Below are positions 53,801-61,428 of a DNA stretch of 64,000 nt, one piece after another. Position 1 is the stretch's first letter; every line of letters starts with the position of its first letter. The notes below the pieces were generated by a model that had not been told where the DNA came from, did not search any database, and saw only the letters and a list, made by a program, of their open reading frames with translations. The position numbers and the translations under genes are program-made. Origin of the DNA: Flavobacterium hydrocarbonoxydans (lineage in GTDB: Bacteria > Bacteroidota > Bacteroidia > Flavobacteriales > Flavobacteriaceae); the NCBI RefSeq assembly GCF_009789235.1, contig NZ_WSTB01000001.1, forward strand, positions 186,001-250,000. Reading direction: 5' to 3'.

Positions 53801-54135
53801 TCTATATGCAGGCAAAGAAAAGATACGACAAACAAGAAGTTCCTTTAGAATTAGTTGAAAAACAAGATTATATATTCAATGCAAAAGGAATTTTAGCAAT
53901 GTCCGCTCTTCAAAATTATATTGGGGAAGAAAAGGTGAATCTTGCTTTAAAAAGGTTTATTCGTGATTGGAACAACTCTAACGGAAAATTGAAATCAAAG
54001 ACTCCTAATTACCCAACAACAAAAGAACTGCTGACTTATTTTATTGAAGTTACGCCCGTTTCTTTGCGTCATAAAGTGTGTAGTTTGTTTGAAAATACGA
54101 AATCCAATAGTAATATTATATTTAACGGTAAATGA
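50827..54135 (+). CDS. ABC transporter permease / M1 aminopeptidase fusion protein
   Basis: A 1102-residue fusion. Residues 1-570 hold about twelve membrane helices in two ABC-2 permease halves separated by a soluble loop with AAKNKK-like charges (residues 255-290). Residues about 600-1102 form a periplasmic gluzincin: HELAHQWWGM (zinc His, Glu, His) and the third ligand Glu in LETLAQYSA. A degenerate GAMEN-like segment reads FSGAIPFSES. The design suggests that export and peptide trimming are coupled. It is encoded next to its ATPase (49876) and close to an M16 peptidase (55060); substrate unknown. Confidence 0.88.
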   Translation: MWYDIFKFEIQYRIKRPDTYIFFIFIFFFSLAGVDFVFQGIDMGSVKTNAPIVIAKAMAAVTAILMMVTSLIMGVSVLRDYQYNIESLLFVNPIQKRDYLLGRFLGSFAVLLFVFTGLLLGFTLGEFMPWRYPENLMPFNFLAYLQPFIIVVLPMLFFGSALFFVSGALSRNLMVVYTQGVLLFVPFLLTKSIKNDFLQALLDPFSLTTLTDMNALFTTAERNSTLVPFTGVLLYNKLFWVFLGMLILIVGYFKFNFSTAKNKKPKEKKIKTIHDLTTAANENLKIPIVLIQYNFKSQFVQLLQLTWFYFISICKQVSFWAIIICALIIILINSINLNITYDVASYPTTYLVIKELKELSLYFFVIILIFYSGELIWKEREIKLDLIYDATSISGIISLLSKFLGLLLIYIVLILSLIIFGITFQTVNGWYHYELDVYFYGFFIEFFPFLVLYTFISFFFQALTNNKFIGFILVMVFVILNTVSEFFGFEHDLYKFGGSGLDSYSDMNGYGHFLVSYFWIKAYWIVFGILLLILASILSVRGTETSLKKRIMFGMQRLTKPMLQFVLSVLLVFTLLGSYIFYNTNILNKYESTNDKLEFRADYEKTLKRFEYLPEPKITDVKLQVELYPKTRDYTLEGYYILTNTLKEPIYKIYLQKPIASEINLEEVSFEGEALVDKQYNQYGFYIYTLKKPLQAGEAVKMKFKQRYTTKGFKENDSNNSVLQNGTYLTNKALPTLGYSKEYELGDTRIRTEFELPPAKGMAKRNDKTELTYSSTGGNADLINFEVTIGTDKNQKAISSGTLQKRWTVGNRSYFHYKTDKPIVNQYAIISADYEVSKSRWSAKNDRLATPVDLEIYYQKDHQYNLDRMTQALKLSFDYFSTNFDSYQHRDMRIIETPNYIEQAESFSGAIPFSESNEFMLNIDDQSDVDIILYRTAHELAHQWWGMQLQAANVQGKNMILETLAQYSALMVMKKKYPKEKIEQLLQKEQEVYMQAKKRYDKQEVPLELVEKQDYIFNAKGILAMSALQNYIGEEKVNLALKRFIRDWNNSNGKLKSKTPNYPTTKELLTYFIEVTPVSLRHKVCSLFENTKSNSNIIFNGK

Positions 54136-54177
54136 ATGTAATTTTTTAAATCTTTATAGTATAAGGATTAAACAATA

Positions 54178-54300
54178 ATGGCTAAAATTTCTACTGGAAT
54201 TATTTTAATTACAATACTTGTCTGTGCGTTTCAGGCAAGTATTGTAAAATTAAAAACACCACATTGCCAAAGGGTAAAGAACATGGCTCGAATATTATAA
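54178..54300 (+). pseudogene. Short membrane-protein N-terminal remnant (DoxX-like?)
   Basis: A 40-codon ORF, MAKISTGIILITILVCAFQA then SIVKLKTPHCQRVKNMARIL, ends in TAA. A single hydrophobic segment precedes a Lys/Pro-rich loop, as at the start of DoxX-type or related small membrane proteins. It is too short to be complete; the remainder seems lost. Low confidence. Confidence 0.3.
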
Positions 54301-54643
54301 CTCATATCAAAAAAACTAGATAAATTTTTCATCAATCCCCAACAGGACATCCAAACCAAATTCATAAAGCCATTCAAAGACAGACTCTACATCCAGTAAG
54401 CAAATCTCTTCAAATCTTGCATAAAATTTATAGAAATTTGTCCTGTTCCTGTCACTCTACGGTACAAAAAAAACCGTCGTTTTTTAGATAAAATAAGCTT
54501 ACCATTGCGAAACAATCTAAGAAAAATCATAATAGCTCATTTCAGTTTTTTTCTTTAACTAAGAAATGCAAACAGGATACAAAAAACTGTAAAACAAATA
54601 ATTGACCAAAATTCATTATGTTTATCTTCATAATATTCTGGTC
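54301..54643. other. Intergenic debris; one unassigned minus-strand open segment
   Basis: A minus-strand frame from about 54459 down to a TAG at 54316-54318 reads NFYKFYARFEEICLLDVESV then FEWLYEFGLDVLLGIDEKFI with no ATG start. It looks protein-like but matches no family I recognise. The rest of the interval shows nothing. Confidence 0.3.
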
Positions 54644-54859
54644 ATGCAATTTGAAGAATATGAATATACAGGAAGAATTACGCCTCTGGAATCTCAAAAA
54701 ATGCTTAATGATGAAGGAATGAATGTTACTTTGTAAGAAGCTACCGAAATTTTAAAATTTCTAGCTAAAATGGCAGATGTAACTGTACGGAAATTTTTAA
54801 ACGAAATAAGAAGATATATAACCAATTTAGGTTTTGTAGCAATCGATTTTAATATTTAA
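54644..54859 (+). pseudogene. Small mobile-element-type protein with in-frame TAA
   Basis: An ORF of 71 codons (MQFEEYEYTGRITPLESQKM at its start), with TAA at 54734-54736 after NVTL. Reading continues in frame EATEILKFLAKMADVTVRKF and ends at TAA 54857-54859. The 'LESQKML..EG..VT(E)EA.EIL.FL' pattern is common to short Bacteroidota proteins near transposable elements. TAA probably replaced GAA (Glu). Confidence 0.45.
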
Positions 54860-54939
54860 AATCTCAATTATATTAATTATAGAGCGCATCAATTCGAAAC
54901 TTTATTAGCATAAAAAGCTCATAGTATTATTACTTTAAG

Positions 54940-54961
54940 TTTTGTGGCAAAATCGTGGCAC
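54940..54961 (+). other. Integrase-core-like sequence, third copy
   Basis: TTTTGTGGCAAAATCGTGGC plus AC, nearly identical to the copy at 28543-28562 (one substitution). It is followed about 55 bp later by GAAGTTTAAGTTCGAAAC, parallel to GAGTTTAGGTTCGAAT near 28613. The two sites bound the 28.6-54.9 kb block. Interpretation as an att remnant is inferred. Confidence 0.4.
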
Positions 54962-55059
54962 ATGATGTTTTATAAAAAATAAAACTCATTAAAATCAACA
55001 CCTAAGAAGTTTAAGTTCGAAACATTACTAAGAAACAGAAGATAACAAATACAAGAAAC

Positions 55060-57867
55060 ATGTATAATACACATAAAAAGCAAATCATAAACGCGATGAT
55101 GATCTTATCTTGTCACGTTATGTTTTCTCAGTTCAAAACTACCATTGCTTTAGATAAAAATGTTACTACAGGCAAACTTAAAAACGGATTAACGTATTAC
55201 ATTCTCCATAACGAGGAACCAAAGGACAGGGCGAGTTTTTATTTTGTTCAAAATGTGGGAGCCATATTAGAAGAAGACAACCAAAATGGACTTGCTCATT
55301 TTCTCGAACATATGGCCTTTAACGGAACAGAACATTTTAAAGGGAAAGGAATCATTAAAATGCTGGAAAAAAACGGAGTCACTTTTGGAAAAGACATCAA
55401 CGCCTATACCGCCCAGGATGAAACCGTTTATAATATCAGTGGTGTTCCGGTAAACAATGAAAAACTCATTGATTCTACGCTTTGGGTATTGCACGATTGG
55501 TCTGGCTCTCTTTCGCTTAGCAACGAAGAAATTGATGCCGAAAGAGGTGTCATCACAGAAGAATGGAGAACAAGAAGAACCAGTAGTTTTCGTTTAAAAA
55601 ACCAAACGGACCAAATCTTATACAAAGGATCAAAATACAGTAAACGAGATGTTATTGGTGAATTGAATATCATTAATAATTTCAAATATCCAGAACTTAG
55701 AAACTACTATAAAAAATGGTACAGACCTGATTTACAAGCCGTAATTATAGTGGGAGATATTGACGTTAAAGCTATGGAGGAAAGGGTTAAAATCATATTC
55801 TCGAATATACCTCTGGCAAAAAAAGCAACGCCGCGCAAGTACTACGATATCCCTAAACATGATGAATTGTATTTTGGAACTGCAAGCGATAAAGAAGCCG
55901 TAAATACACAGATCACATTACAATATGTGCTCGATGAGCCACTGGTTAAAGATTCAATCCTTACCCGAAAAAATGTAATGAACTCTTTTTATACCAGTAT
56001 ACTTAACAGCCGCTTAAAAGAGCTATTGCTGAAAAATCAAAAATCAAGCCTGAATCTAAAAGCTTATTTTGAACCGATTTCAAGATTAAACACCTCTTTC
56101 AACCTCTCGGCTACAGCTCAAAAAGACCGGCTATTAGAGTCTTTTGAAGAGGTCTATACCGAAGCGGAACGTTTGAAAAGATACGGCGCAGTTCCGGCAG
56201 AATTAGACCGTATTAAAAAAGATTTTATAAGTTCTTATGATGACTTTCTTAAAAATAAAGACAAGGTAGACAGCGATAGCTGGGCCGATAAACTAACGGG
56301 GTACTTTTTAAAGGCAAAACCTTTTCTTAGTCCTGAGGATGATTATAATCTTGTAGTGGGAATTATAAAAAATTTATCATTAGAAGAATTAAACAACTAC
56401 CTAAAAACAATACAACAAAACACTAATCAGGTAGTTTTAGTTACGGGTTCTGAAAAAGACAAAAATGAGTTCCCTACAAAACAAGCCGTTATCGATGTGA
56501 TGAAAAAGGTAGAAACGATGCCTTTAGCCCCTTATAAAAAAAAGGTCAATAATGATCCTTTAATACAAAAAGAGCTAAAGCCAGTTAGAATTAAAGAAAA
56601 TTTCAACGTCCCTGAGCTAGCCGATGCAAAAGGATATATACTGGAGAATGGAGCTAAAATAATCATTCTTCCAACGAATTATTCTTCAGATCAGGTCCTT
56701 TTTACCGCTTTTGGCAAAGGAGGTAAATCTTTAGTAAAACAGGAAGATTTAGCCTCTGCTGAAATTGCAACTACCCTGGCAAGATCTTCCGGACTTAGTA
56801 ATTTTGATACAACCGCTTTAAAGGAAAAACTAACTGACAAAGTAGCAAAAGTAACTCCCTATATTACAGAGAACACCCAAGGATTCCAGGGAAGTTCAAA
56901 TGGACAAGATTTCGAGACCATGCTACAATTGCTTTATCTTTCTTTTGAAGCGCCTCGTTTTGATGTTAATATCTATGATATCTTAAAAACACAATATAAA
57001 AATCGTTTGGAAAATCTCAAAGAGGATAACGATAATGCATTTAACGATACTGTAGCTTTGGCTAATTCAAATCACAACACGCGTACCTTTATTTTTAATG
57101 AAAAATTCCTTGAGAATATCAATTTACAAAAAGCAGAAAAAATCTACAGAGATCGCATTAGAAATGCTGCCAATTTCACTTTTGTTTTTGTTGGAAACAT
57201 CCCGGAGTCTGCTCTTGGATTAATACAAAAATACATTGGAAATATCCCGTCTGATCTTACGGCTACCTCATCCTTTACAGATCATAATCTCGAGCCTAAA
57301 AAGGGTAAAACAGTGGTTCATTTTAAACGCAAAATGCAAACACCTAAAAGTACTGCCTATTTACATTTAACGGGAAAAATACAGTATAGTGAAGAAAATG
57401 CCATCGGAATGTATATCATCGGAGAACTGTTATCAAAACGTTTTCTGCAGACCATTCGTGAGGAAGAAGGAGGGAGTTACGGTGTAACTGTTAAAGGAAG
57501 CCTACAGACACTTCCTAGCTCCCGTTATGATCTTAGCCTTAGTTTTGACTGTAATCCAGAGAAACAACACAAACTAATGCAGATTGTCTACAAAGAACTC
57601 GACGATCTTAAATCAAAACCAGCCATTGCCAGTGACTTGGAAGATATCAAAAAAGCCATTATAAAAAGCAGGGAAGAATCAATTAAGACCAATTCGTATT
57701 GGGGAAGTATCATTTACAATATCAGTATGAATGATATACCCAATATGCAGGACACTGATTATAAAAATTTAATTTCAAAAATTAACCAAAAAACGATTCA
57801 GCAATTAAGTAAGCATGTTTTGGATAATTCTAGCAGCGTTGAAGTAATTATGGATCCGAAGCAATAA
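55060..57867 (+). CDS. M16 family (insulinase-like) zinc peptidase
   Basis: A 935-residue double M16 peptidase. Signal peptide near residues 1-24 (IINAMMILSCHVMFSQF). The inverted zinc motif HFLEHMAFNG is near residue 82, and the distal Glu is in ERGVITEEWRTRR about 75 residues later. Two further M16 middle/C-terminal domains follow (RYGAVPAELDRIKKDFISSY; GGSYGVTVKGS). It is the next intact gene after the permease/M1 protein, but 0.9 kb of debris lies between, so operon membership is doubtful. Processing of small periplasmic peptides is inferred. Confidence 0.9.
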   Translation: MYNTHKKQIINAMMILSCHVMFSQFKTTIALDKNVTTGKLKNGLTYYILHNEEPKDRASFYFVQNVGAILEEDNQNGLAHFLEHMAFNGTEHFKGKGIIKMLEKNGVTFGKDINAYTAQDETVYNISGVPVNNEKLIDSTLWVLHDWSGSLSLSNEEIDAERGVITEEWRTRRTSSFRLKNQTDQILYKGSKYSKRDVIGELNIINNFKYPELRNYYKKWYRPDLQAVIIVGDIDVKAMEERVKIIFSNIPLAKKATPRKYYDIPKHDELYFGTASDKEAVNTQITLQYVLDEPLVKDSILTRKNVMNSFYTSILNSRLKELLLKNQKSSLNLKAYFEPISRLNTSFNLSATAQKDRLLESFEEVYTEAERLKRYGAVPAELDRIKKDFISSYDDFLKNKDKVDSDSWADKLTGYFLKAKPFLSPEDDYNLVVGIIKNLSLEELNNYLKTIQQNTNQVVLVTGSEKDKNEFPTKQAVIDVMKKVETMPLAPYKKKVNNDPLIQKELKPVRIKENFNVPELADAKGYILENGAKIIILPTNYSSDQVLFTAFGKGGKSLVKQEDLASAEIATTLARSSGLSNFDTTALKEKLTDKVAKVTPYITENTQGFQGSSNGQDFETMLQLLYLSFEAPRFDVNIYDILKTQYKNRLENLKEDNDNAFNDTVALANSNHNTRTFIFNEKFLENINLQKAEKIYRDRIRNAANFTFVFVGNIPESALGLIQKYIGNIPSDLTATSSFTDHNLEPKKGKTVVHFKRKMQTPKSTAYLHLTGKIQYSEENAIGMYIIGELLSKRFLQTIREEEGGSYGVTVKGSLQTLPSSRYDLSLSFDCNPEKQHKLMQIVYKELDDLKSKPAIASDLEDIKKAIIKSREESIKTNSYWGSIIYNISMNDIPNMQDTDYKNLISKINQKTIQQLSKHVLDNSSSVEVIMDPKQ

Positions 57868-57910
57868 CGGGCGATAATTATTTTATTTTTATTTTTATTT
57901 TATTAGTCAT

Positions 57911-57942
57911 TAAAGGTTGTCAATTTCAGGACAGCCTTTTCT
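57911..57942 (+). terminator. Hairpin after the M16 peptidase gene
   Basis: Arms AAAGGTTGTC and GGACAGCCTTT (mismatched by one G-T) with loop AATTTCA, followed by TTTCTG. It lies about 45 bp after the stop codon. Confidence 0.6.
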
Positions 57943-57972
57943 GATTTAAACCTGCCAAAACCATAAAGACCA

Positions 57973-58305
57973 TTATTTCAGTTTCGTTATAAAATCTTTA
58001 GCTACATTAAAAGTCAGCTTAGGAGCTTCTTTTTGAGGGGTATGTCCTAAGTCCGGAATGACAATTCTTTTGGTTTTTTCCGCTTACAAGGTTAATCGTT
58101 CTGTTAACCTGTTCCAATGTTCCATACTCATCCGCTTCACCTTGGATAAAAAGTAAAGGACAGATAATATCTTTCAATAAGTATTCAATATTCCAGTCTT
58201 TGTAGTCAGCTCTTGTCCAAGTCTGCGTCCATGCCTTAAAGATACTGTCTACTTTATCTCCATGATATTTGCCAGTCGTTCTGCAAGATCAGTCGAATTG
58301 TTGCT
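57973..58305 (-). pseudogene. Alpha/beta hydrolase C-terminal remnant with frameshifts
   Basis: Minus-strand text includes STDLAERLAK, KVDSIFKAWTQTWTRADY, LLKDIICPLLFIQGEADEYG and, in another frame, IVIPDLGHTPQKEAPKLTFN. These are the acid- and His-containing C-terminal part of an alpha/beta hydrolase. One frame change lies at an A run near 58085 and another near 58265. The N-terminal nucleophile part is missing. It is fused to an unrelated oxidoreductase fragment at about 58305. Confidence 0.7.
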
Positions 58306-58463
58306 GGCTGCACTAGACTGCCTAATCTCTGAGAAAGCTGGTTCGCTTTTTCAATTGTTCTATCAGCAACAATAACTGAACGTTTTCCTTTTGTCAGATT
58401 TGTGACAATTGCAGCTCCGATGTTTCCCATGCCGATAACTGCAACTTGTGATTTTTGTGTCAT
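58305..58463 (-). pseudogene. NADP-binding oxidoreductase N-terminal remnant
   Basis: About 53 residues (MTQKSQVAVIGMGNIGAAIV, then TNLTKGKRSVIVADRTIEKA) contain the Rossmann glycine motif GMGNIG of an F420-reductase-like or NADP-dependent oxidoreductase. Similarity stops at SLVQPA, and hydrolase debris follows. No RNA or mobile element lies exactly at the junction. Confidence 0.65.
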
Positions 58464-59251
58464 AACTATTTCTATTTAATGTAAACTATAATTTGTAGAA
58501 ACAAATATCCGACCATGGATAGCTATATTCCAATGACTTAGTTTAAGAAATAGTCTTGATTTAGATTAAGTTTTTAGAGGAGCCATGCTCCAATTGTTTC
58601 GGTATTTGATCAGGGAGGCACACCAAAGAAAGCAGTAAATTGCACTTTAGATATGCGCGTGATAAGCTGAAGATAACACTTCAAAAAAATCATAACGTTC
58701 TTCTTCAGTTGAATAAATATTTTATAATAATCATTCCTCCAAATTAATAAATCCGCTTTCTATTAATATTCTAAAAATCCGAGCAAATATTGGTGAATAT
58801 TTCTATAATGAAATCAGATCTACTCGGCTTATTTACAAATAACTCGTTTATAAATATTTAAAAATGCAGTATTTGGTGTTAATTATTGCAATAACTATTC
58901 TAGAAAAAAAATATTGCAATGAAGTAATATATAAACAAGAATAATAAAGCAGAAAATACGCAAGGCTATAATTTAAGTTCGAAAATTAATAAGTATAAAA
59001 TTTATATTCATTCTAATGGTAATCCTTTAATTATTAAAGATATTTTAAAGTAATTTTATTTAGAAAATACAAGTATTCAATATCTCAAATTTCCTTTATT
59101 CAAAATCTAAATACAAAGCAAATTCACATTTAGGATTTTATAATTAAAAAAAAGCACTCAAAATAAAAGCATTTCCAAATTAGAGAATTTCTAAAAACTA
59201 ATTTTGGAGGTACTAAAAATCCGGGCTGGATTAAATTAATAAATTAGAATT
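58464..59251. other. 788-bp AT-rich intergenic region, no gene recognised
   Basis: No ORF with coding character is seen on either strand. Short hairpins such as GGAGCC-AT-GGCTCC-like text near 58575 are present. The region contains no tRNA and no recognised repeat. It probably represents further gene debris. Confidence 0.4.
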
Positions 59252-59830
59252 ATGCATATTGAGAATTATTATATCAACAGAAGTGAATGGCTTAGAGCTA
59301 CAGTACTTGGAGCAAATGAAGGAATTTTATCTACCACCAGTTTAGCCATTGGTGTTGCAGCGGCAAGTGTAACGAGAGAACCAATTTTACTCGCAGCAGT
59401 TGCTGGTTTAGTTGCAGGAGCACTTTCTGTACCTGCTGGTGAGTATGTATCGGTAAGCTCCCAATCTCATGTAGAAACAGCAGATTTAAAAAGAGAAAAA
59501 CTGGAACTTGAAACTATGCCAAAAGAAGAACTTGAAGAACTAACCAATATTTATATTCAAAGAGGATTAAGTAAGGAATTGGCCAAACAAGTTGCTACTG
59601 AATTAATGGCTCATGATGCGCTTGAAGCTCACGCAAGAGATGAACTTGGAATTAATGAAATCACGCAAGCTAATCCTCTTACTGCAGCCTTTGCATCTGC
59701 TCTATCTTTTAGTCTTGGAGGATTGCTTCCACTTTTGGTGGTTATTTTTGCCCCTATCAAAGAAATGGTATTTTATCAATATTTTTTTTTTGATAGTTTT
59801 TTAGCACTATTATGGGCTATTAAACAATAG
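59252..59830 (+). pseudogene. VIT1/CCC1 family transporter gene truncated by the prophage
   Basis: The iron/manganese VIT transporter normally has about 230-240 residues; this one ends after 192. The text matches the family from MHIENYYINRSEWLRATVLG through VSVSSQSHVETADLKREK and GGLLPLLVVIFAPIKEMVFY to about FLALLWAI, then KQ-stop. The last transmembrane helix is missing. The break at about 59815-59825 coincides with the left end of the Mu-like prophage. The remaining 3' part is expected beyond the other phage end. Confidence 0.8.
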
Positions 59831-59849
59831 TTCCAAGACTACTTAATAT

Positions 59850-60010
59850 AAAAAAGGTCGAAAAGTCCAATAAAATAAGGGTATTAAGCCAAAAAAGGTC
59901 AAAAAAGAGCGAAAAACAAAAGTTCTCTTTTACTACCATTAACGACCATTATACTACCGTTATTATTCGCATTTAAAAGCGATCTAAAGGACTAACTACC
60001 ATTAAAAGGT
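59850..60010. repeat. Candidate transposase-binding repeats at the phage left end
   Basis: CTACCATTA-type motifs occur at about 59932 (ACTACCATTA), 59941 (ACGACCATTA), 59952 (ACTACCGTTA) and 59994 (ACTACCATTA). A second family, AAAAAGGTCG-like (59856, 59885), precedes them. Repeated sites at the left end are what MuA-type transposases bind. The number and orientation fit, but binding is inferred. Confidence 0.6.
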
Positions 60011-60063
60011 GTAAACATACTTAAAAGCCTTATTTAATTGGTGTTTAAACAGTAATTAAATAT

Positions 60064-60092
60064 AAAAAAGCTCCTTAAATGGGGCTTTTTTT
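60064..60092 (+). terminator. Hairpin terminator near the phage left end
   Basis: AAAAAAGC and GCTTTTTT arms around a 13-nt loop, followed by a T run. It may insulate the repressor region from the VIT gene. Confidence 0.55.
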
Positions 60093-60392
60093 ATGGCTTA
60101 AACTTTTGTAATGGAAAATCTCAAAATTTGTAAAATCTGTTTTGCATAGACAGTTGGATGGACATTTGCATGGACATTTATAATTTTTTTTTCACCACTT
60201 AAAGCATTCCTAAAAGGGTTTTTATGTGGGTTTTATGTAAAAAATATAAAACTCACGTTACTTAATATTAAAATATAAACAAAGTTTATATTATTTTAGT
60301 CGCTGTTTATCAATGTGTTATGTTAGTAAATTGTAAAAAAGCCTTTAAAAAAAGTATATATGCAGAGTTTATTGCAGAATTTCGATTTAGTT

Positions 60393-61103
60393 CTATAATT
60401 GCGAGTTGATTCTGATTGAAGCTTTCACTAATGCTAAAGCTTTAATACTGCTTACAGGAAATTCAACAGTTTGATGGTGTTGATTTTGGGAAACAAATTG
60501 CACGTAACCATCTCGTTCTGATTTTTTTAAAAACTTAGTAAAGAAATACTCGTTTCCATCATTATTGATATAGGAAAGGTACATTTCACCCCAAATAATA
60601 TTGTGTTCTAAGTTGTAAATCTCTTTATACATTACAATATCACCGCTTTTTAGAAGCGGATACATACTGTCTCCGGTAACATATAAAGCGCCGTCACATT
60701 TAGGAAGCTTTGGAATTCTTATGTAATCCACTGGGATTTGCTTTTGTTCACCTCCAAATAGATCAACTACCCCCGCAGCAACTTGTATGTCATATAGCGG
60801 AATATCTTGATTGTCTATTATTCTATCTGTTTTCAATTTACGAACCATTAGACCTGGCTCTTTCGTAACACCATTATTTAACATTTCTCCAATTCCATCA
60901 AGAATCCATACTTTGTTTATATTGTTGTTTGCACTACTTAATTTATCAATAAACTTATCTGATAATGGTACCTTTTCGTTTAAAATCTGTGAAAAAGAAG
61001 ACTTAGTGTACCCTAAATTCTTAGCTAATTCAGCATCATTGTCAGCAAATCCGTCATAAATCAGCCATTTACACAATTTCTTAACTCGTTCTATTCTAGT
61101 CAT
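60393..61103 (-). CDS. Phage repressor, HTH plus S24/LexA-like peptidase domain
   Basis: A 236-residue repressor (CI-like). The N-terminal HTH is in NDAELAKNLGYTKSSFSQIL. The C-terminal S24 domain contains the catalytic Ser in YVTGDSMYPLLKSGDIV and the general-base Lys region in FFTKFLKK. The cleavage-type linker is around residues 85-115. It is read divergently from the Ner-like and transposase genes and should bind the two GTTTC-N7-GAAAC operators in between. Confidence 0.88.
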   Translation of the reverse strand: MTRIERVKKLCKWLIYDGFADNDAELAKNLGYTKSSFSQILNEKVPLSDKFIDKLSSANNNINKVWILDGIGEMLNNGVTKEPGLMVRKLKTDRIIDNQDIPLYDIQVAAGVVDLFGGEQKQIPVDYIRIPKLPKCDGALYVTGDSMYPLLKSGDIVMYKEIYNLEHNIIWGEMYLSYINNDGNEYFFTKFLKKSERDGYVQFVSQNQHHQTVEFPVSSIKALALVKASIRINSQL

Positions 61104-61148
61104 TTACAACTTAATTTAATAATTAATAGAAAAAAAGTTTATATTTTT

Positions 61149-61197
61149 GTTTCGAAAATAGAAACTTTGTTTATATATTTGTTTCAATATCTGAAAC
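61149..61197. promoter_or_regulatory. Two identical-geometry palindromic operators (GTTTC-N7-GAAAC)
   Basis: GTTTCGAAAATAGAAAC (61149-61165) and GTTTCAATATCTGAAAC (61181-61197) lie 32 bp apart centre to centre, three helical turns, in the repressor/early gene intergenic region. Both overlap likely promoters (TATATTTG at 61174-61181). They are candidate operators for the S24 repressor and/or the Ner-like protein. Confidence 0.75.
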
Positions 61198-61207
61198 TAA
61201 CAAAGCA

Positions 61208-61423
61208 ATGAGCAAAAGTAAAACAAATAATCAAAATTCCTACGAAAAAACCATTTTAGATGCTTTGTCTTCAAAATACGGATTATCACATTATTACATC
61301 CGTCAAAGTATAAATGGTAATGTAAAGGGTGTAACTCCAGATGCTATAAAGAAAGACTATTTAATTATGGAAAAGGAGTTTCAAAAAACAGTCCAAAACC
61401 TAATCAATAAAACATTAGAGTAA
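61208..61423 (+). CDS. Small DNA-binding protein, Ner-like position
   Basis: A 71-residue basic protein (MSKSKTNNQNSYEKTILDAL). The region SSKYGLSHYYIRQSINGNVK resembles a compact helix-turn-helix. In Mu the ner gene sits here, between the repressor and transposase A, and negatively regulates early transcription. The stop is 5 bp before the transposase ATG. Confidence 0.7.
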   Translation: MSKSKTNNQNSYEKTILDALSSKYGLSHYYIRQSINGNVKGVTPDAIKKDYLIMEKEFQKTVQNLINKTLE

Positions 61424-61428
61424 AAGAT

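Noticed and set aside
53655..53858. 67-aa ORF inside the M1 domain
   Set aside because: It is a shadow frame of the aminopeptidase coding sequence.
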